NCBI GenBank assembly: GCA_038251625.1 | Contig: JBBSBE010000031.1 | Span: forward strand, 1-34,221 | DNA: 34,221 nucleotides | Origin: JBBQXK01 sp038251625 | GTDB lineage: Bacteria; Pseudomonadota; Alphaproteobacteria; Rhodobacterales; Rhodobacteraceae | Reading direction: 5' to 3' | Part shown: piece by piece, positions 24,540 to 33,441 of the stretch | Numbering within the stretch: the first letter of the stretch is position 1 | Layout of the letters: the number at the start of each line of letters is the position of its first letter | Translations under genes and position numbers: made by a program | The notes under the pieces: generated by a model | Told to the model about the DNA's origin: nothing | Seen by the model: the letters and a program-made list of their open reading frames with translations, nothing else | Databases searched by the model: none

Positions 24540-25523
24540 ATGTCCCCCACCCGCCCGCATCTGCCCCAAGTCACCCCCCATCACGCCCGCAATCCCGGCA
24601 TGGCGCTTGATCTGGATTGGGTGGCCGCCGTGCAGGCCAACACCTCTGCCATCGAACGGCGGGCAGCCACGCTGCCGGGGCGGCGGTCGGTCAAGAAGGA
24701 ATGGCAGGCGGCCTGGCTTTGCAAGGCCATCAGCCTGATCGACCTGACCACCCTGTCGGGCGACGACACGCCCGGCCGCGTAAAGCGCCTTGCCGCCAAG
24801 GCGCGCCAGCCGGTGCGGGCCGACATCCTCGACCGGCTGGGAATGCAAGGGCTGACGGTGGGTGCCGTCTGCGTGTACCACGACATGGTCGAGGTGGCGG
24901 TGCGGGCGCTGGAAGGCACGCGCATCCCCGTGGCGGCCGTCTCCACCGGCTTTCCGGCGGGCCTGTCGCCCTATCGCCTGCGCCTGATGGAGATCGGCGA
25001 AAGCGTGAAGGCCGGGGCGCAGGAGATCGACATCGTGATCTCGCGCCGCCACGTGCTGACCGGCAACTGGCATGCGCTTTACGAGGAAATGGCCGAAATG
25101 CGCGCGGCCTGCGGCAATGCGCATGTAAAAGCGATCCTTGCCACGGGCGAGCTTGGCACCCTGCGCAATGTGGCGCGGGCCAGCCTTGTGTGCATGATGG
25201 CGGGCGCCGATTTCATCAAGACGTCAACCGGCAAGGAAGGCGTGAACGCCACCCTGCCAGTCAGCCTGACGATGATCCGCGCCATTCGCGACTATCAGGA
25301 TCGCTCCGGTGTGAAGGTCGGCTACAAACCGGCGGGCGGAATATCCAAGGCCAAGGACGCGCTGGTGTACCTGTCACTCATGAAGGACGAGCTTGGCCTG
25401 CCATGGCTGCAGCCCGATCTTTTCCGCTTCGGCGCCTCGTCCCTTCTGGGCGACATCGAGCGCCAGCTTGAGCACCACCTCACCGGCGCCTATTCCGCCG
25501 CCAACCGCCACCCGATGGGGTAA
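24540..25523 (+). CDS. deoC: Deoxyribose-phosphate aldolase
   Basis: The 327-residue class I aldolase splits 2-deoxyribose-5-phosphate into acetaldehyde and glyceraldehyde-3-phosphate during deoxynucleoside catabolism. It shows the DeoC TIM-barrel features DLTTLSGDDT, AVSTGFPAG, AQEIDIVI, HVKAILATGELG, DFIKTSTGKEG (Schiff-base lysine in FIKTSTG) and VGYKPAGGISK (second active-site lysine). This is the longer form of the enzyme, as in eukaryotes and many proteobacteria, not the 250-residue E. coli form. The ATG at 24540 is chosen because residues of the longer frame are unlike the family. It is separated by three bases from the aldehyde dehydrogenase gene, which could consume the acetaldehyde. 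Confidence 0.92.
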   Translation: MSPTRPHLPQVTPHHARNPGMALDLDWVAAVQANTSAIERRAATLPGRRSVKKEWQAAWLCKAISLIDLTTLSGDDTPGRVKRLAAKARQPVRADILDRLGMQGLTVGAVCVYHDMVEVAVRALEGTRIPVAAVSTGFPAGLSPYRLRLMEIGESVKAGAQEIDIVISRRHVLTGNWHALYEEMAEMRAACGNAHVKAILATGELGTLRNVARASLVCMMAGADFIKTSTGKEGVNATLPVSLTMIRAIRDYQDRSGVKVGYKPAGGISKAKDALVYLSLMKDELGLPWLQPDLFRFGASSLLGDIERQLEHHLTGAYSAANRHPMG

Positions 25524-25526
25524 GCC

Positions 25527-27860
25527 ATGACCGTCAAGGAAATCTTCGAGACCATGGCCTATGGCCCCGCGCCCGAAGCGAATGCCGAGGCGCTGGCGTG
25601 GCTTGCGCGTCATGGCCAGACCTTCGGCCATTGGATAGATGGCGCTTTCACCGCGCCGGGCACGACGTTCGAGACGAAGAACCCCGCCACGGGCAAGGTG
25701 CTGGCGCGGGTAACCCAAGGCACGATCGACGATGTAGCCAAGGCCGTTGATGCCGCCCGCAAGGCACAAGGCAAATGGGCGCGGCTGCCGGGGCACGCGC
25801 GGGCGAAGTACCTTTATGCCCTCGGGCGGCTGGTGCAGAAACACAGCCGCCTTTTCGCGGTGTTAGAGACGATGGACAACGGCAAGCCCATCCGCGAAAG
25901 CCGCGATATCGACGTGCCGCTGGTCGCCCGCCACTTCGGCTATCACGCGGGCCTTGCGCAACTGCGTGACACCGAACTGCCGGGGCTTGCGCCCGTCGGC
26001 ATCTGCGGTGCGGTCATCCCGTGGAACTTTCCGCTGCTGATGCTGGCGTGGAAGGTGGCGCCTGCCCTTGCCGCCGGTAACACCATCGTTTTGAAGCCCG
26101 CCGAATGGACGCCCCTGACCGCCCTGCTTTTCGCCGAGATCAGCCGCGAGGCGGGGCTGCCGAAGGGTGTGCTGAATATCGTGACGGGTGACGGCGAAAC
26201 GGGGGCAGCCCTCGTTGCCGCACCGGTCGACAAGATCGCCTTCACCGGATCGACCGAGGTTGGCCGGCGCATCCGCGAGGCAACCTCGGGCTCGGGCAAG
26301 GCGCTGACGCTCGAACTCGGGGGCAAATCGCCCTACATCGTTTTTGACGACGCCGATATCGACAGCGCGGTCGAGGGGCTTGTCGATGCGATCTGGTTCA
26401 ATCAGGGGCAGGTCTGTTGTGCAGGATCGCGCCTTCTGGTGCAGGAAGGCGTGGCCGACCGGTTCCACACGAAGCTGAAGCGCCGGATGGATGGCTTGCG
26501 CCTTGGCGACCCGCTGGACAAGTGCATCGACGTGGGCGCGGTCATTCACCCCGACCATCTGATGCGTGTCGCCGCCATGATCGACGCCAACACCGAAGGC
26601 GATACCTACCGCGCCAAATGCGCAGTGCCCGAGGGTTGCTTCTACCCGCCCACGCTGATCACCGGCCTCGCCACATCCTCGCGCCTGATGCAGGAGGAAA
26701 TCTTTGGCCCCGTGCTCGTCTCCATGACCTTCCGCACCCCGGAAGAGGCGGTGGCGCTGGCCAACAATACCCCCTACGGCCTTGCCGCAACCGTATGGAC
26801 CGAGAACGTGAACCTTGCGCTTGATATGGCCCCAAAGCTGCGGGCGGGCGTGGTCTGGGTCAACGCGACCAACCTTTTCGACGCGGCCGCAGGCTTTGGC
26901 GGGGTCAAGGAATCTGGCTTCGGGCGCGAGGGCGGATGGGAAGGGCTGATGGCGTACCTCAAGCCCGCTGCCCGCCGGGGCCTTCTGAAACCCGTCAAAC
27001 CCGTCCCCGAACCCGCCAATCCCGAAGCGCCGGGACTGGACCGGACCGCGAAGCTGTACGTCGGTGGCAAACAGGCACGGCCCGATGGCGGCTATTCCCG
27101 CGCCGTCTGGTCACCCAAAGGGCGGCTTCTGGGCCATGCGGGGCTTGGCAACCGCAAGGATATCCGCAACGCGGTCGAGGCCGCGCATGCCGCCAAGGGC
27201 TGGGCAAAGGCAACCGCGTGGAACCGCGCGCAGGTGCTGTACTACATCGCCGAAAACCTGTCGGCGCGTGCAGGCGAATTCGCCGCGCGTCTGGCCGACA
27301 TGACGGGCAAGCCCGGTGCCGCCGAGGTGGAGGCCACGATCGAGCGGCTCTTTGCCTGCGCCGCCTGGGCCGACAAATGGGAAGGTCGCGTCAAGCCTGT
27401 GCCGATCCGTGGCGTGGCCTTGGCGATGCAGGAACCGCTGGGCGTGATCGGTATCGTGGCACCGGATGATGCGCCGCTTCTGGGCCTTGTGTCGCTGATC
27501 GCCCCGGCCATCGCGCTTGGCAACACCGTGGTTGCCGTGCCGTCGCACCCCTTTCCGCTGGCCGCGACCGATCTTTATCAGGTGCTCGACACATCCGACC
27601 TGCCCGGTGGCGTGGTCAACATCGTCACCGGCGATCCGGGTGAGCTTGCAGGCCCGCTGGCAAGCCACCGCGATGTGGATGCCGTCTGGTGCTTTTCCTC
27701 GCAGGCGCTGTCGGGGCCCGTGGAGAAAGCGGCGAGCGGCAACCTCAAGCGCACGTGGGTGAATTATGGGCACGTCACGGATTGGGCGGGGTTCGACACC
27801 AGAACGGCGCTGGCAAGGGCGAGCGATGTGAAAACCGTCTGGGTCCCCTACGGCGAATAG
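25527..27860 (+). CDS. ALDH16-type double-domain aldehyde dehydrogenase
   Basis: The 777-residue protein has a complete N-terminal aldehyde dehydrogenase unit (about residues 30-500), with PWNFPLLM, LELGGKSP (Glu263) and FNQGQVCCAG (Cys297, catalytic), and a second ALDH-like unit (about 520-775) that lacks the catalytic Cys and Glu motifs. This is the plan of the ALDH16 family, of which active bacterial members are known from related marine alphaproteobacteria; the mammalian homologue has lost its nucleophile. It is expected to oxidise an aldehyde with NAD+. Acetaldehyde from DeoC is the obvious candidate, given the three-base gap between the genes. It converges on marR, with three bases between the stops. 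Confidence 0.9.
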   Translation: MTVKEIFETMAYGPAPEANAEALAWLARHGQTFGHWIDGAFTAPGTTFETKNPATGKVLARVTQGTIDDVAKAVDAARKAQGKWARLPGHARAKYLYALGRLVQKHSRLFAVLETMDNGKPIRESRDIDVPLVARHFGYHAGLAQLRDTELPGLAPVGICGAVIPWNFPLLMLAWKVAPALAAGNTIVLKPAEWTPLTALLFAEISREAGLPKGVLNIVTGDGETGAALVAAPVDKIAFTGSTEVGRRIREATSGSGKALTLELGGKSPYIVFDDADIDSAVEGLVDAIWFNQGQVCCAGSRLLVQEGVADRFHTKLKRRMDGLRLGDPLDKCIDVGAVIHPDHLMRVAAMIDANTEGDTYRAKCAVPEGCFYPPTLITGLATSSRLMQEEIFGPVLVSMTFRTPEEAVALANNTPYGLAATVWTENVNLALDMAPKLRAGVVWVNATNLFDAAAGFGGVKESGFGREGGWEGLMAYLKPAARRGLLKPVKPVPEPANPEAPGLDRTAKLYVGGKQARPDGGYSRAVWSPKGRLLGHAGLGNRKDIRNAVEAAHAAKGWAKATAWNRAQVLYYIAENLSARAGEFAARLADMTGKPGAAEVEATIERLFACAAWADKWEGRVKPVPIRGVALAMQEPLGVIGIVAPDDAPLLGLVSLIAPAIALGNTVVAVPSHPFPLAATDLYQVLDTSDLPGGVVNIVTGDPGELAGPLASHRDVDAVWCFSSQALSGPVEKAASGNLKRTWVNYGHVTDWAGFDTRTALARASDVKTVWVPYGE

Positions 27861-27863
27861 GCC

Positions 27864-28310
27864 TCAGGTCAGGCGGGCCAGCAGCGCCATGAACTGCGCC
27901 TGTTCCTCTGCTGTCAGGGGCGCCAGCGTGGCATCGGAAACGCCCAGCGCCGTGGTTTTGCGCCCCTCGAAGAGCGCCCGCCCCGCGTCGGACAACGCCA
28001 CGGTCAGCCGCCGCTTGTCGCCGGGATCGGCGCGGCTGGCCACCAGCCCCATGCGGCGCAAACGGTCAACCACACCCTTGACGGTCGCCGCATCCATCGC
28101 CACCGCGCGGCCCAGATGGTTTTGCGACAGTGGCCCCTCTTCCGCCAGCCGCGCCAGCACGGCGAATTGCGTGGTCGTCACCTCCGGGATCGCATCGGAA
28201 AAAAGTGCCAGGTGCCGCTGCGTCGCGCGCCGCAGCACATAGCCCACCTGCGCATCCAGCGCATAGGCGGGCACATCGGGCGGCGCGGAGGGGGTGCTCT
28301 TGCGGCTCAC
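27864..28310 (-). CDS. MarR-family transcriptional regulator
   Basis: The 148-residue winged-helix protein has the MarR core: TTTQFAVLARLAEEGPLSQ, the recognition helix AMDAATVKGVVDRLRRMGL, and the wing DPGDKRRLTVALSDAG with its conserved arginines. The GTG at 28310 is chosen because it gives a typical length; the longer GTG at 28388 would lie inside the operator-like palindrome. It is divergent from the molybdenum hydroxylase operon and very likely represses it, releasing DNA when an aromatic or heteroaromatic ligand binds. The ligand is not known. Confidence 0.85.
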   Translation of the reverse strand: MSRKSTPSAPPDVPAYALDAQVGYVLRRATQRHLALFSDAIPEVTTTQFAVLARLAEEGPLSQNHLGRAVAMDAATVKGVVDRLRRMGLVASRADPGDKRRLTVALSDAGRALFEGRKTTALGVSDATLAPLTAEEQAQFMALLARLT

Positions 28311-28350
28311 GCCTTGCCGATAGCCGCCACCTCGCCCCCGCGCAAGGCCG

Positions 28351-28380
28351 TTGACAGGCGGGGCAGACGGGGGCCAATGT
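28351..28380 (+). promoter_or_regulatory. Probable promoter of the molybdenum hydroxylase operon
   Basis: A perfect TTGACA (28351-28356) is followed after 17-18 bases by a poorly matching -10 (CCAATG/CAATGT, ending at 28379/28380). It lies 46 bases or more before the GTG start of the FAD subunit and adjoins the palindrome at 28380-28395. Confidence 0.4.
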
Positions 28381-28395
28381 GTTTGCACGCAAACA
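28380..28395 (+). promoter_or_regulatory. MarR-type operator palindrome
   Basis: TGTTTGC-AC-GCAAACA is a perfect inverted repeat with two 7-base arms and a 2-base centre, the size and symmetry expected for a MarR dimer. It lies at the predicted transcription start between the divergent marR and hydroxylase genes, so binding would block the operon and possibly marR itself. Confidence 0.55.
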
Positions 28396-28425
28396 ATTCC
28401 CCGGATCGAGGCACCGCTCCCCCCC

Positions 28426-29259
28426 GTGTCACTCTATCTGCGCCCCGCCACCCTGCCCGAGGCTTTGGATTGCCTCGCCCGCGCCCCGCGCCCCCTGGCT
28501 GGCGGGACCGACCTTTACCCCGCCACCACCACCGCCGACCTGCCCGGCGACGTGACCGATCTGGCAGGCGTGCCCGATCTGCACGGGATCACCGCGTTGC
28601 CCGGCGGCGGGATGCGCATCGGTGCCTGCACCTCATGGGCCACGATTGGCGACGCGCCCTTGCCCCCCGCCCTGCGTGCGCTTCAACAGGCGGCCCACGC
28701 CGTGGGCGGGCGGCAGATCCAGACGGCGGGCACAATCGGCGGCAATCTCTGCAATGCCTCGCCCGCGGCGGATGGCGTGCCGCCGCTGCTGGTTGCGGGT
28801 GCCTTGGTTGATCTGGCCGGCCCCGGCGGCATCCGCCGACTGCCGCTGGCAGATTTCATCACCGGCCCGCGTCGCACTGCGCTTTTGCCCGGGGAACTGC
28901 TTGTGGCGGTGGTCCTTCCGCCAGAGGGGCTGTCCGGCGCCTCCTGCTTCCTGAAACTCGGCGCAAGGGCCTACCTCGTGATTTCCATTGCCATGGTTGC
29001 CGCACGGCTTCTGTGGCGGGACGGGCGCATTGCCGAGGCCGCGCTGGCCGTAGGATCCTGCGGCCCCGTTGCGCGCCGTTTGCCCGGGGTTGAGGCGGCG
29101 CTGATCGGCGCCACAGCCATCGAAGCTGCCGCGCGCATCGACCCCGCCGCCCTTGCCCGCGCGCTGACACCCATCGACGACGCGCGCGCCAGCGCCGCCT
29201 ACCGCCTCGATGCCGCAGCCGAGCTTTTGCGCCGTGCCATCGCCGGGGCCGGGCCATGA
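28426..29259 (+). CDS. Molybdenum hydroxylase FAD-binding subunit
   Basis: The 277-residue protein is the FAD-binding (medium) subunit of the xanthine dehydrogenase/aldehyde oxidase family. It shows PLAGGTDLYP (about residues 24-33) and TAGTIGGNLCNASPAAD (about 102-118), which bind the FAD pyrophosphate and ribityl chain, then the C-terminal CO_deh_flav_C domain (LGARAYLVISIAMVAA). It passes electrons from the Fe-S clusters to NAD+ or another acceptor. The GTG at 28426 is chosen because earlier codons would lie within or before the operator. The stop overlaps the next gene by four bases. Having the FAD subunit as a separate first gene resembles nicotinate- and purine-type hydroxylases. Confidence 0.88.
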   Translation: MSLYLRPATLPEALDCLARAPRPLAGGTDLYPATTTADLPGDVTDLAGVPDLHGITALPGGGMRIGACTSWATIGDAPLPPALRALQQAAHAVGGRQIQTAGTIGGNLCNASPAADGVPPLLVAGALVDLAGPGGIRRLPLADFITGPRRTALLPGELLVAVVLPPEGLSGASCFLKLGARAYLVISIAMVAARLLWRDGRIAEAALAVGSCGPVARRLPGVEAALIGATAIEAAARIDPAALARALTPIDDARASAAYRLDAAAELLRRAIAGAGP

Positions 29260-31994
29260 TGCGCGCGCCCCCGGATGCGGGCGGTGGCGGCGGTGACGCG
29301 ATCCGCTTCACGCTGAACGGCACCGCCGTCGCCGTTGCGGCGCCGCCCTCGCGGCGCCTGTCGGATGTGCTGCGCGATGGCCTTGGCTTCACTGGCACCA
29401 AGGTTGGCTGCGACGCGGGCGATTGCGGCGCCTGCACCGTGCTGATCGACGGGGCCCCCGCCTGCGCCTGCCTCACCCCCGCCGCCCGCGCCGAAGGCCG
29501 CCGGATCGAGACTGTCGAGGCCGAAAACCCCACCCTTACCCGCCTGCGTGTCGCCTTTCTTGCCGAAGGCGCCGCGCAGTGTGGCATCTGCACGCCTGGC
29601 ATGCTGATGGCCGCACTGGCCCTGTTGCGACGCGTCCGACAGCCGACCGAGGCCGAGGCGGAAGAGGCGCTTGGCGGCGTGCTGTGCCGCTGCACGGGGT
29701 ATCGCAAGATCCTGTCGGCTGTCTTGGCCGCTGGGCAAGGGGCCAGCATCCCGGATGCAGAGCATCCGCCCATCGAGGGCCACGTCGGCGACCGCGTGAT
29801 CCGGCTCGACGGGGCGGCGAAGGTGGCGGGGGATATCTTTGGCGCCGACCATTGGCACCCCGGCGGCCTTGTGCTGAAGGCCCTGCGCTCACCCCATCCG
29901 CACGCGGCCTTTGCGTTCGGCGATCTGGCGGCCTGGGTCGCATCCACCCCCGGCGCCGTGGCAGCATACACCGCCGCCGATATCCCCGGCGTCAACCGCT
30001 TCGGCGTCATCCCCGCCTTCGCCGACCAGCCCGCCCTCGCCCCCAGCCCCGCCCGTTTCCGGGGTGAGGCGGTGGCCCTTCTGGCGTTCGAGGATGATGG
30101 GCACGTACCCGACCTTTCCGCCTTTCCCGTCAGATGGTCGCCGCTGCCCGCCCTGACCGACCCGGCGCTGGCGGAAGCCGCCGATGCACTGCAGTTGCAC
30201 CCCGGCCGCCCCGGCAACCGCCTGATCGAGGGGTTGGTGCGGCGCGGCGATGCCGAAGCCGCGCTGGCCGCGTCGCCCCATGTGGTGACGCACGGGATGG
30301 AGACGGGCTTCGTCGAACACGCCTATATCGAGCCAGAGGCAGGTGCCGCGTGGATGGAGGGCGATACACTCGTCATCCGCGCCTCTACGCAAGCGCCGAT
30401 CATGGACAGGGACGATACCGCCGCGATTCTGGGCCTGCCCGCCGACCGGCTCCGCATCATCCCCTCTGCCGTCGGTGGCGGCTTTGGATCAAAGCTGGAT
30501 GTGAGCCTGCAACCGCTGCTGGGCCTGGCCGTTCTGAAAACCGGGCGGCCCGCGCGGATGACCTATACCCGCGCCGAAAGCATGGCCTCCACCACCAAGC
30601 GGCACCCCGCGCGGATGACGGGCCGCATCGGCTGCGACGCGGACGGGCGGATCACCGGCTTGGCCTTCGACGGGCTGTTCGACACCGGCGCCTATGCCAG
30701 CTGGGGGCCGACGGTCGCGAACCGCGTGCCCGTTCACGCCTCCGGCCCTTACCGCACGCCCGCCTACATCGCCCGCGCCCGTGCCATCCACACACACAAC
30801 CCGGTGGCTGGCGCCTTTCGCGGCTTTGGCGTCCCGCAAGCGGCGATCTGGCAGGAAACGGCCTATGACATCCTTGCCGATCAGGCGGGGATCGACCGGC
30901 TGGAGTTCCGCCTGCGGAATGCGCTGCGCGATGGTGATGCCACGGTGACGGGCCAGAGTCTGGCCTCCACCGGCATCGCGCAATGCCTTGAGGCGCTGCG
31001 CCCCCATTGGGCCCGCGCGCTGGCCGAGGCCGGGCCGGGGCGCGGTGTGGGTGTCGCCTCGTGCTGGTACGGGTGTGGCAACACGGGCCTTGCGAACCCA
31101 TCCACCATCCGTATCGGCCTCAACCAGCTTGGCGAAGTGATCCTTCACCAGGGGGCCACCGATATCGGCCAAGGCTCCAACACCGTCATCGCCCAGATCG
31201 CGGCCGGGGCGCTTGGCCTGCCGCTGGCCGCGTTCCGCCTGATCGGCCCCGATACCGCGCTGACCCCGGATGCGGGCAAAACCTCTGCCAGCCGCCAGAC
31301 CTTTGTGACGGGCCGCGCGGCACAGGCGGCGGGAACCGCCCTCAGGGCCGAAATCCTGCGGCGGATGAACATGGGGAAGGGCGCGCGTCTGACCCTCGAC
31401 GGGGCACGGATCATCGCAAAAGAAGGCTCTGCGCAGGCTGAACTGGCCTTGTCTGCCCTGCCCGCCGATGCGCGCGGCTATGCCCTGTCGGCGGAAGAAA
31501 CCTACGACCCGCCGACCACGCCGCTTGACGCGAACGGCCAGGGCAACCCCTATGCGCTGTACGGCTTTGGCGCGCAGATGGTGGAGCTTTCCGTCGATCC
31601 AGCACTCGGCACCGTCAAGCTGATCAAGATCACCGCCGCGCATGATGTGGGCCGCGCGATCAACCCTACCCTTGCCGAAGGCCAGATCGAAGGCGGTATC
31701 GCGCAAGGGATCGGCCTTGCACTGATGGAGGAATACCTGCCCGGCCGCACAGAGAACCTGCACGACTACCTGATCCCCACCACCGGCGACGTGCCCCCGA
31801 TCACATCCATCCTGATCGAGGTGCCCGACCCCGAAGGCCCCTTCGGCGCGCGTGGATTGGGCGAGCATGTCCTCATCCCCACCGCACCCGCGATCCTGAA
31901 CGGCATCCGCCACGCCACCGGCGCGCTGCCCCGCCGTCTGCCGGTCCTGCCCCACCGCCTGCGCGCGGCGATCATGGGTGTCCGGGATGGATGA
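29256..31994 (+). CDS. Molybdenum hydroxylase, fused 2Fe-2S and molybdopterin-binding subunit
   Basis: The 912-residue protein fuses the small and large subunits that are usually separate. Residues about 14-160 hold two 2Fe-2S clusters: C52-x4-C57-x2-C60-x11-C72 and C109-x2-C112 with C144-x-C146. Residues about 180-910 are the molybdenum-cofactor domain, with GGGFGSK, GAFRGFGVPQA, and near the end GARGLGEHV, whose Glu (about residue 870) is the catalytic base of the family. It should hydroxylate a carbon next to a ring nitrogen or an aldehyde, using water as oxygen source. The reductase encoded next suggests nicotinate or a similar pyridine. Xanthine dehydrogenase is the alternative. XdhC-type maturation is not encoded in the window. 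Confidence 0.88.
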   Translation: MMRAPPDAGGGGGDAIRFTLNGTAVAVAAPPSRRLSDVLRDGLGFTGTKVGCDAGDCGACTVLIDGAPACACLTPAARAEGRRIETVEAENPTLTRLRVAFLAEGAAQCGICTPGMLMAALALLRRVRQPTEAEAEEALGGVLCRCTGYRKILSAVLAAGQGASIPDAEHPPIEGHVGDRVIRLDGAAKVAGDIFGADHWHPGGLVLKALRSPHPHAAFAFGDLAAWVASTPGAVAAYTAADIPGVNRFGVIPAFADQPALAPSPARFRGEAVALLAFEDDGHVPDLSAFPVRWSPLPALTDPALAEAADALQLHPGRPGNRLIEGLVRRGDAEAALAASPHVVTHGMETGFVEHAYIEPEAGAAWMEGDTLVIRASTQAPIMDRDDTAAILGLPADRLRIIPSAVGGGFGSKLDVSLQPLLGLAVLKTGRPARMTYTRAESMASTTKRHPARMTGRIGCDADGRITGLAFDGLFDTGAYASWGPTVANRVPVHASGPYRTPAYIARARAIHTHNPVAGAFRGFGVPQAAIWQETAYDILADQAGIDRLEFRLRNALRDGDATVTGQSLASTGIAQCLEALRPHWARALAEAGPGRGVGVASCWYGCGNTGLANPSTIRIGLNQLGEVILHQGATDIGQGSNTVIAQIAAGALGLPLAAFRLIGPDTALTPDAGKTSASRQTFVTGRAAQAAGTALRAEILRRMNMGKGARLTLDGARIIAKEGSAQAELALSALPADARGYALSAEETYDPPTTPLDANGQGNPYALYGFGAQMVELSVDPALGTVKLIKITAAHDVGRAINPTLAEGQIEGGIAQGIGLALMEEYLPGRTENLHDYLIPTTGDVPPITSILIEVPDPEGPFGARGLGEHVLIPTAPAILNGIRHATGALPRRLPVLPHRLRAAIMGVRDG

Positions 31995-33441
31995 CATTCC
32001 CCCCCGCACGGGCGACAAGATCCGCTGCGATGCCTGCCCGGTGATGTGTTTCATCGCGCCGGGGCAAACCGGCGCCTGCGACCGATACGCCAACGCGGAT
32101 GGCCGCATTGTCCGCACCGATCCCGTGGTGATGCTGTCACGCGCCAATGACCGGGGCGACCGCCTTGTGCCCTTCGCCGCACGCGACTGGGACGGCGAGC
32201 CGTTTCCAGCCGACACGATGATCACCGGCATCGGCACCGGCACCACCTACCCCGACTACAAACCCGCGCCCTTCATCGTGTCTTCCACCGTCGAAGGCGC
32301 CGACATGGTGACGGTGGTGACGGAAGCGATCTTTTCCTACTGCGGCGTGAAGGTGAAGATCGACACCGACCGTTTCCTCGGCCCCGAAGCCGCACCCGTC
32401 CGCGCGGAAGGTGAGGTCATCGGCCACGTCACCACCGCCGAATACGGGTCGCAGATGCTGTCGCTCGGCGGCGTCCACCACCTCACCGGCGGCTCCAAGG
32501 GCGAGGGCCGCGCCACCTGCGCCGCACTCCTCGCGCTGTGCAACGGCGAGGCGGTAACGCTGAACATCGACGGCGGCTCGACCGTTACCGTGCAGGCAGG
32601 CCGCGCGCCCATCGTGGACGGGCGGCCCGAAAACCGCATGCGCGTCGGCTGCGGATCGGCCACCATCGGCATGTTCGCCAGCCAATGGCGCGGACTGGTG
32701 GATGAAGTGGTGGTGGTCGATGACCACATCACCGGCGTCGTCAGCGAGCATCAGGCGGGCAAGGTGCTGGGATGGGAGCCCACCGGCATCCGCATCAAGG
32801 GCCACCGCTCCACCCCCGGCCGCTACTTCCGCGTCTCGGAACCCGGCTTGGGCTGGGGCGGCACGCGGCTGACCGATCCCCTGGACATCCTTGGCGACTG
32901 GAACGCGAAAAAGGGCGCACGGCCTGGCCTGCGCCTTCTGATGGTTTCCACCACGGGTGAGGAATTTGCCTATTTCGTGCTGGATCAGAGCCTCACACCG
33001 CAACCCGAGGCTTTGCCGGAAACGCTTCTGCCCTCCGTCCGGCTGATCGACGAGAACTGCGAACCCTCGCGCTGCACCGTCCTTTTCATGGGCGGCGCGG
33101 GGGGATCCTTGCGCGCGGGTGTCACGCAAAACCCGGTCCGCCTCACCCAATCCGTGCAGGGCGGCGAGACGCGCCTCACGGCGGGCGGCGCGCCTTGCTA
33201 CATCTGGCCCGGCGGCGGCATCACCTTCATGGTCGATGTAACGCGGCTTCCCCCCGGCGCGTTCGGATATGTCCCCACGCCCGCCCTTGTGGCGCCACTC
33301 GAATTTACCCTGCCCCGCGCCGCCTACCGCGCCATGGGCGGGCATGACGCTGCCGTCCGCAACCTGCCCGACGTTCTGTCCTCGGGCGGTGAATACCCCA
33401 CCTCCGCCCGCCTGACCGGCTGGCCGGAGGGCACGGCATGA
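31987..33441 (+). CDS. 6-hydroxynicotinate reductase-like Fe-S protein
   Basis: The 484-residue protein resembles the family annotated as 6-hydroxynicotinate reductase, the ferredoxin-dependent enzyme of nicotinate fermentation in Eubacterium barkeri that reduces 6-hydroxynicotinate to 1,4,5,6-tetrahydro-6-oxonicotinate. A four-Cys motif lies at the N-terminus, C14-x2-C17-x3-C21-x9-C31 (RCDACPVMCFIAPG), fitting a 4Fe-4S cluster. Later segments are glycine-rich (LTGGSKGEGRATC, FMGGAGGSLRAGV). ATG 31987 overlaps the hydroxylase stop by eight bases; GTG 31978 is an alternative. The operon position right after a molybdenum hydroxylase is what the pathway predicts. Assignment rests on recalled family likeness and context; the actual ring substrate is inferred. 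Confidence 0.65.
   Translation: MDDIPPRTGDKIRCDACPVMCFIAPGQTGACDRYANADGRIVRTDPVVMLSRANDRGDRLVPFAARDWDGEPFPADTMITGIGTGTTYPDYKPAPFIVSSTVEGADMVTVVTEAIFSYCGVKVKIDTDRFLGPEAAPVRAEGEVIGHVTTAEYGSQMLSLGGVHHLTGGSKGEGRATCAALLALCNGEAVTLNIDGGSTVTVQAGRAPIVDGRPENRMRVGCGSATIGMFASQWRGLVDEVVVVDDHITGVVSEHQAGKVLGWEPTGIRIKGHRSTPGRYFRVSEPGLGWGGTRLTDPLDILGDWNAKKGARPGLRLLMVSTTGEEFAYFVLDQSLTPQPEALPETLLPSVRLIDENCEPSRCTVLFMGGAGGSLRAGVTQNPVRLTQSVQGGETRLTAGGAPCYIWPGGGITFMVDVTRLPPGAFGYVPTPALVAPLEFTLPRAAYRAMGGHDAAVRNLPDVLSSGGEYPTSARLTGWPEGTA

Noticed and set aside
28311..28388. Longer MarR start at GTG 28388
   Set aside because: It would place the start codon inside the operator palindrome and add an unusual low-complexity leader.
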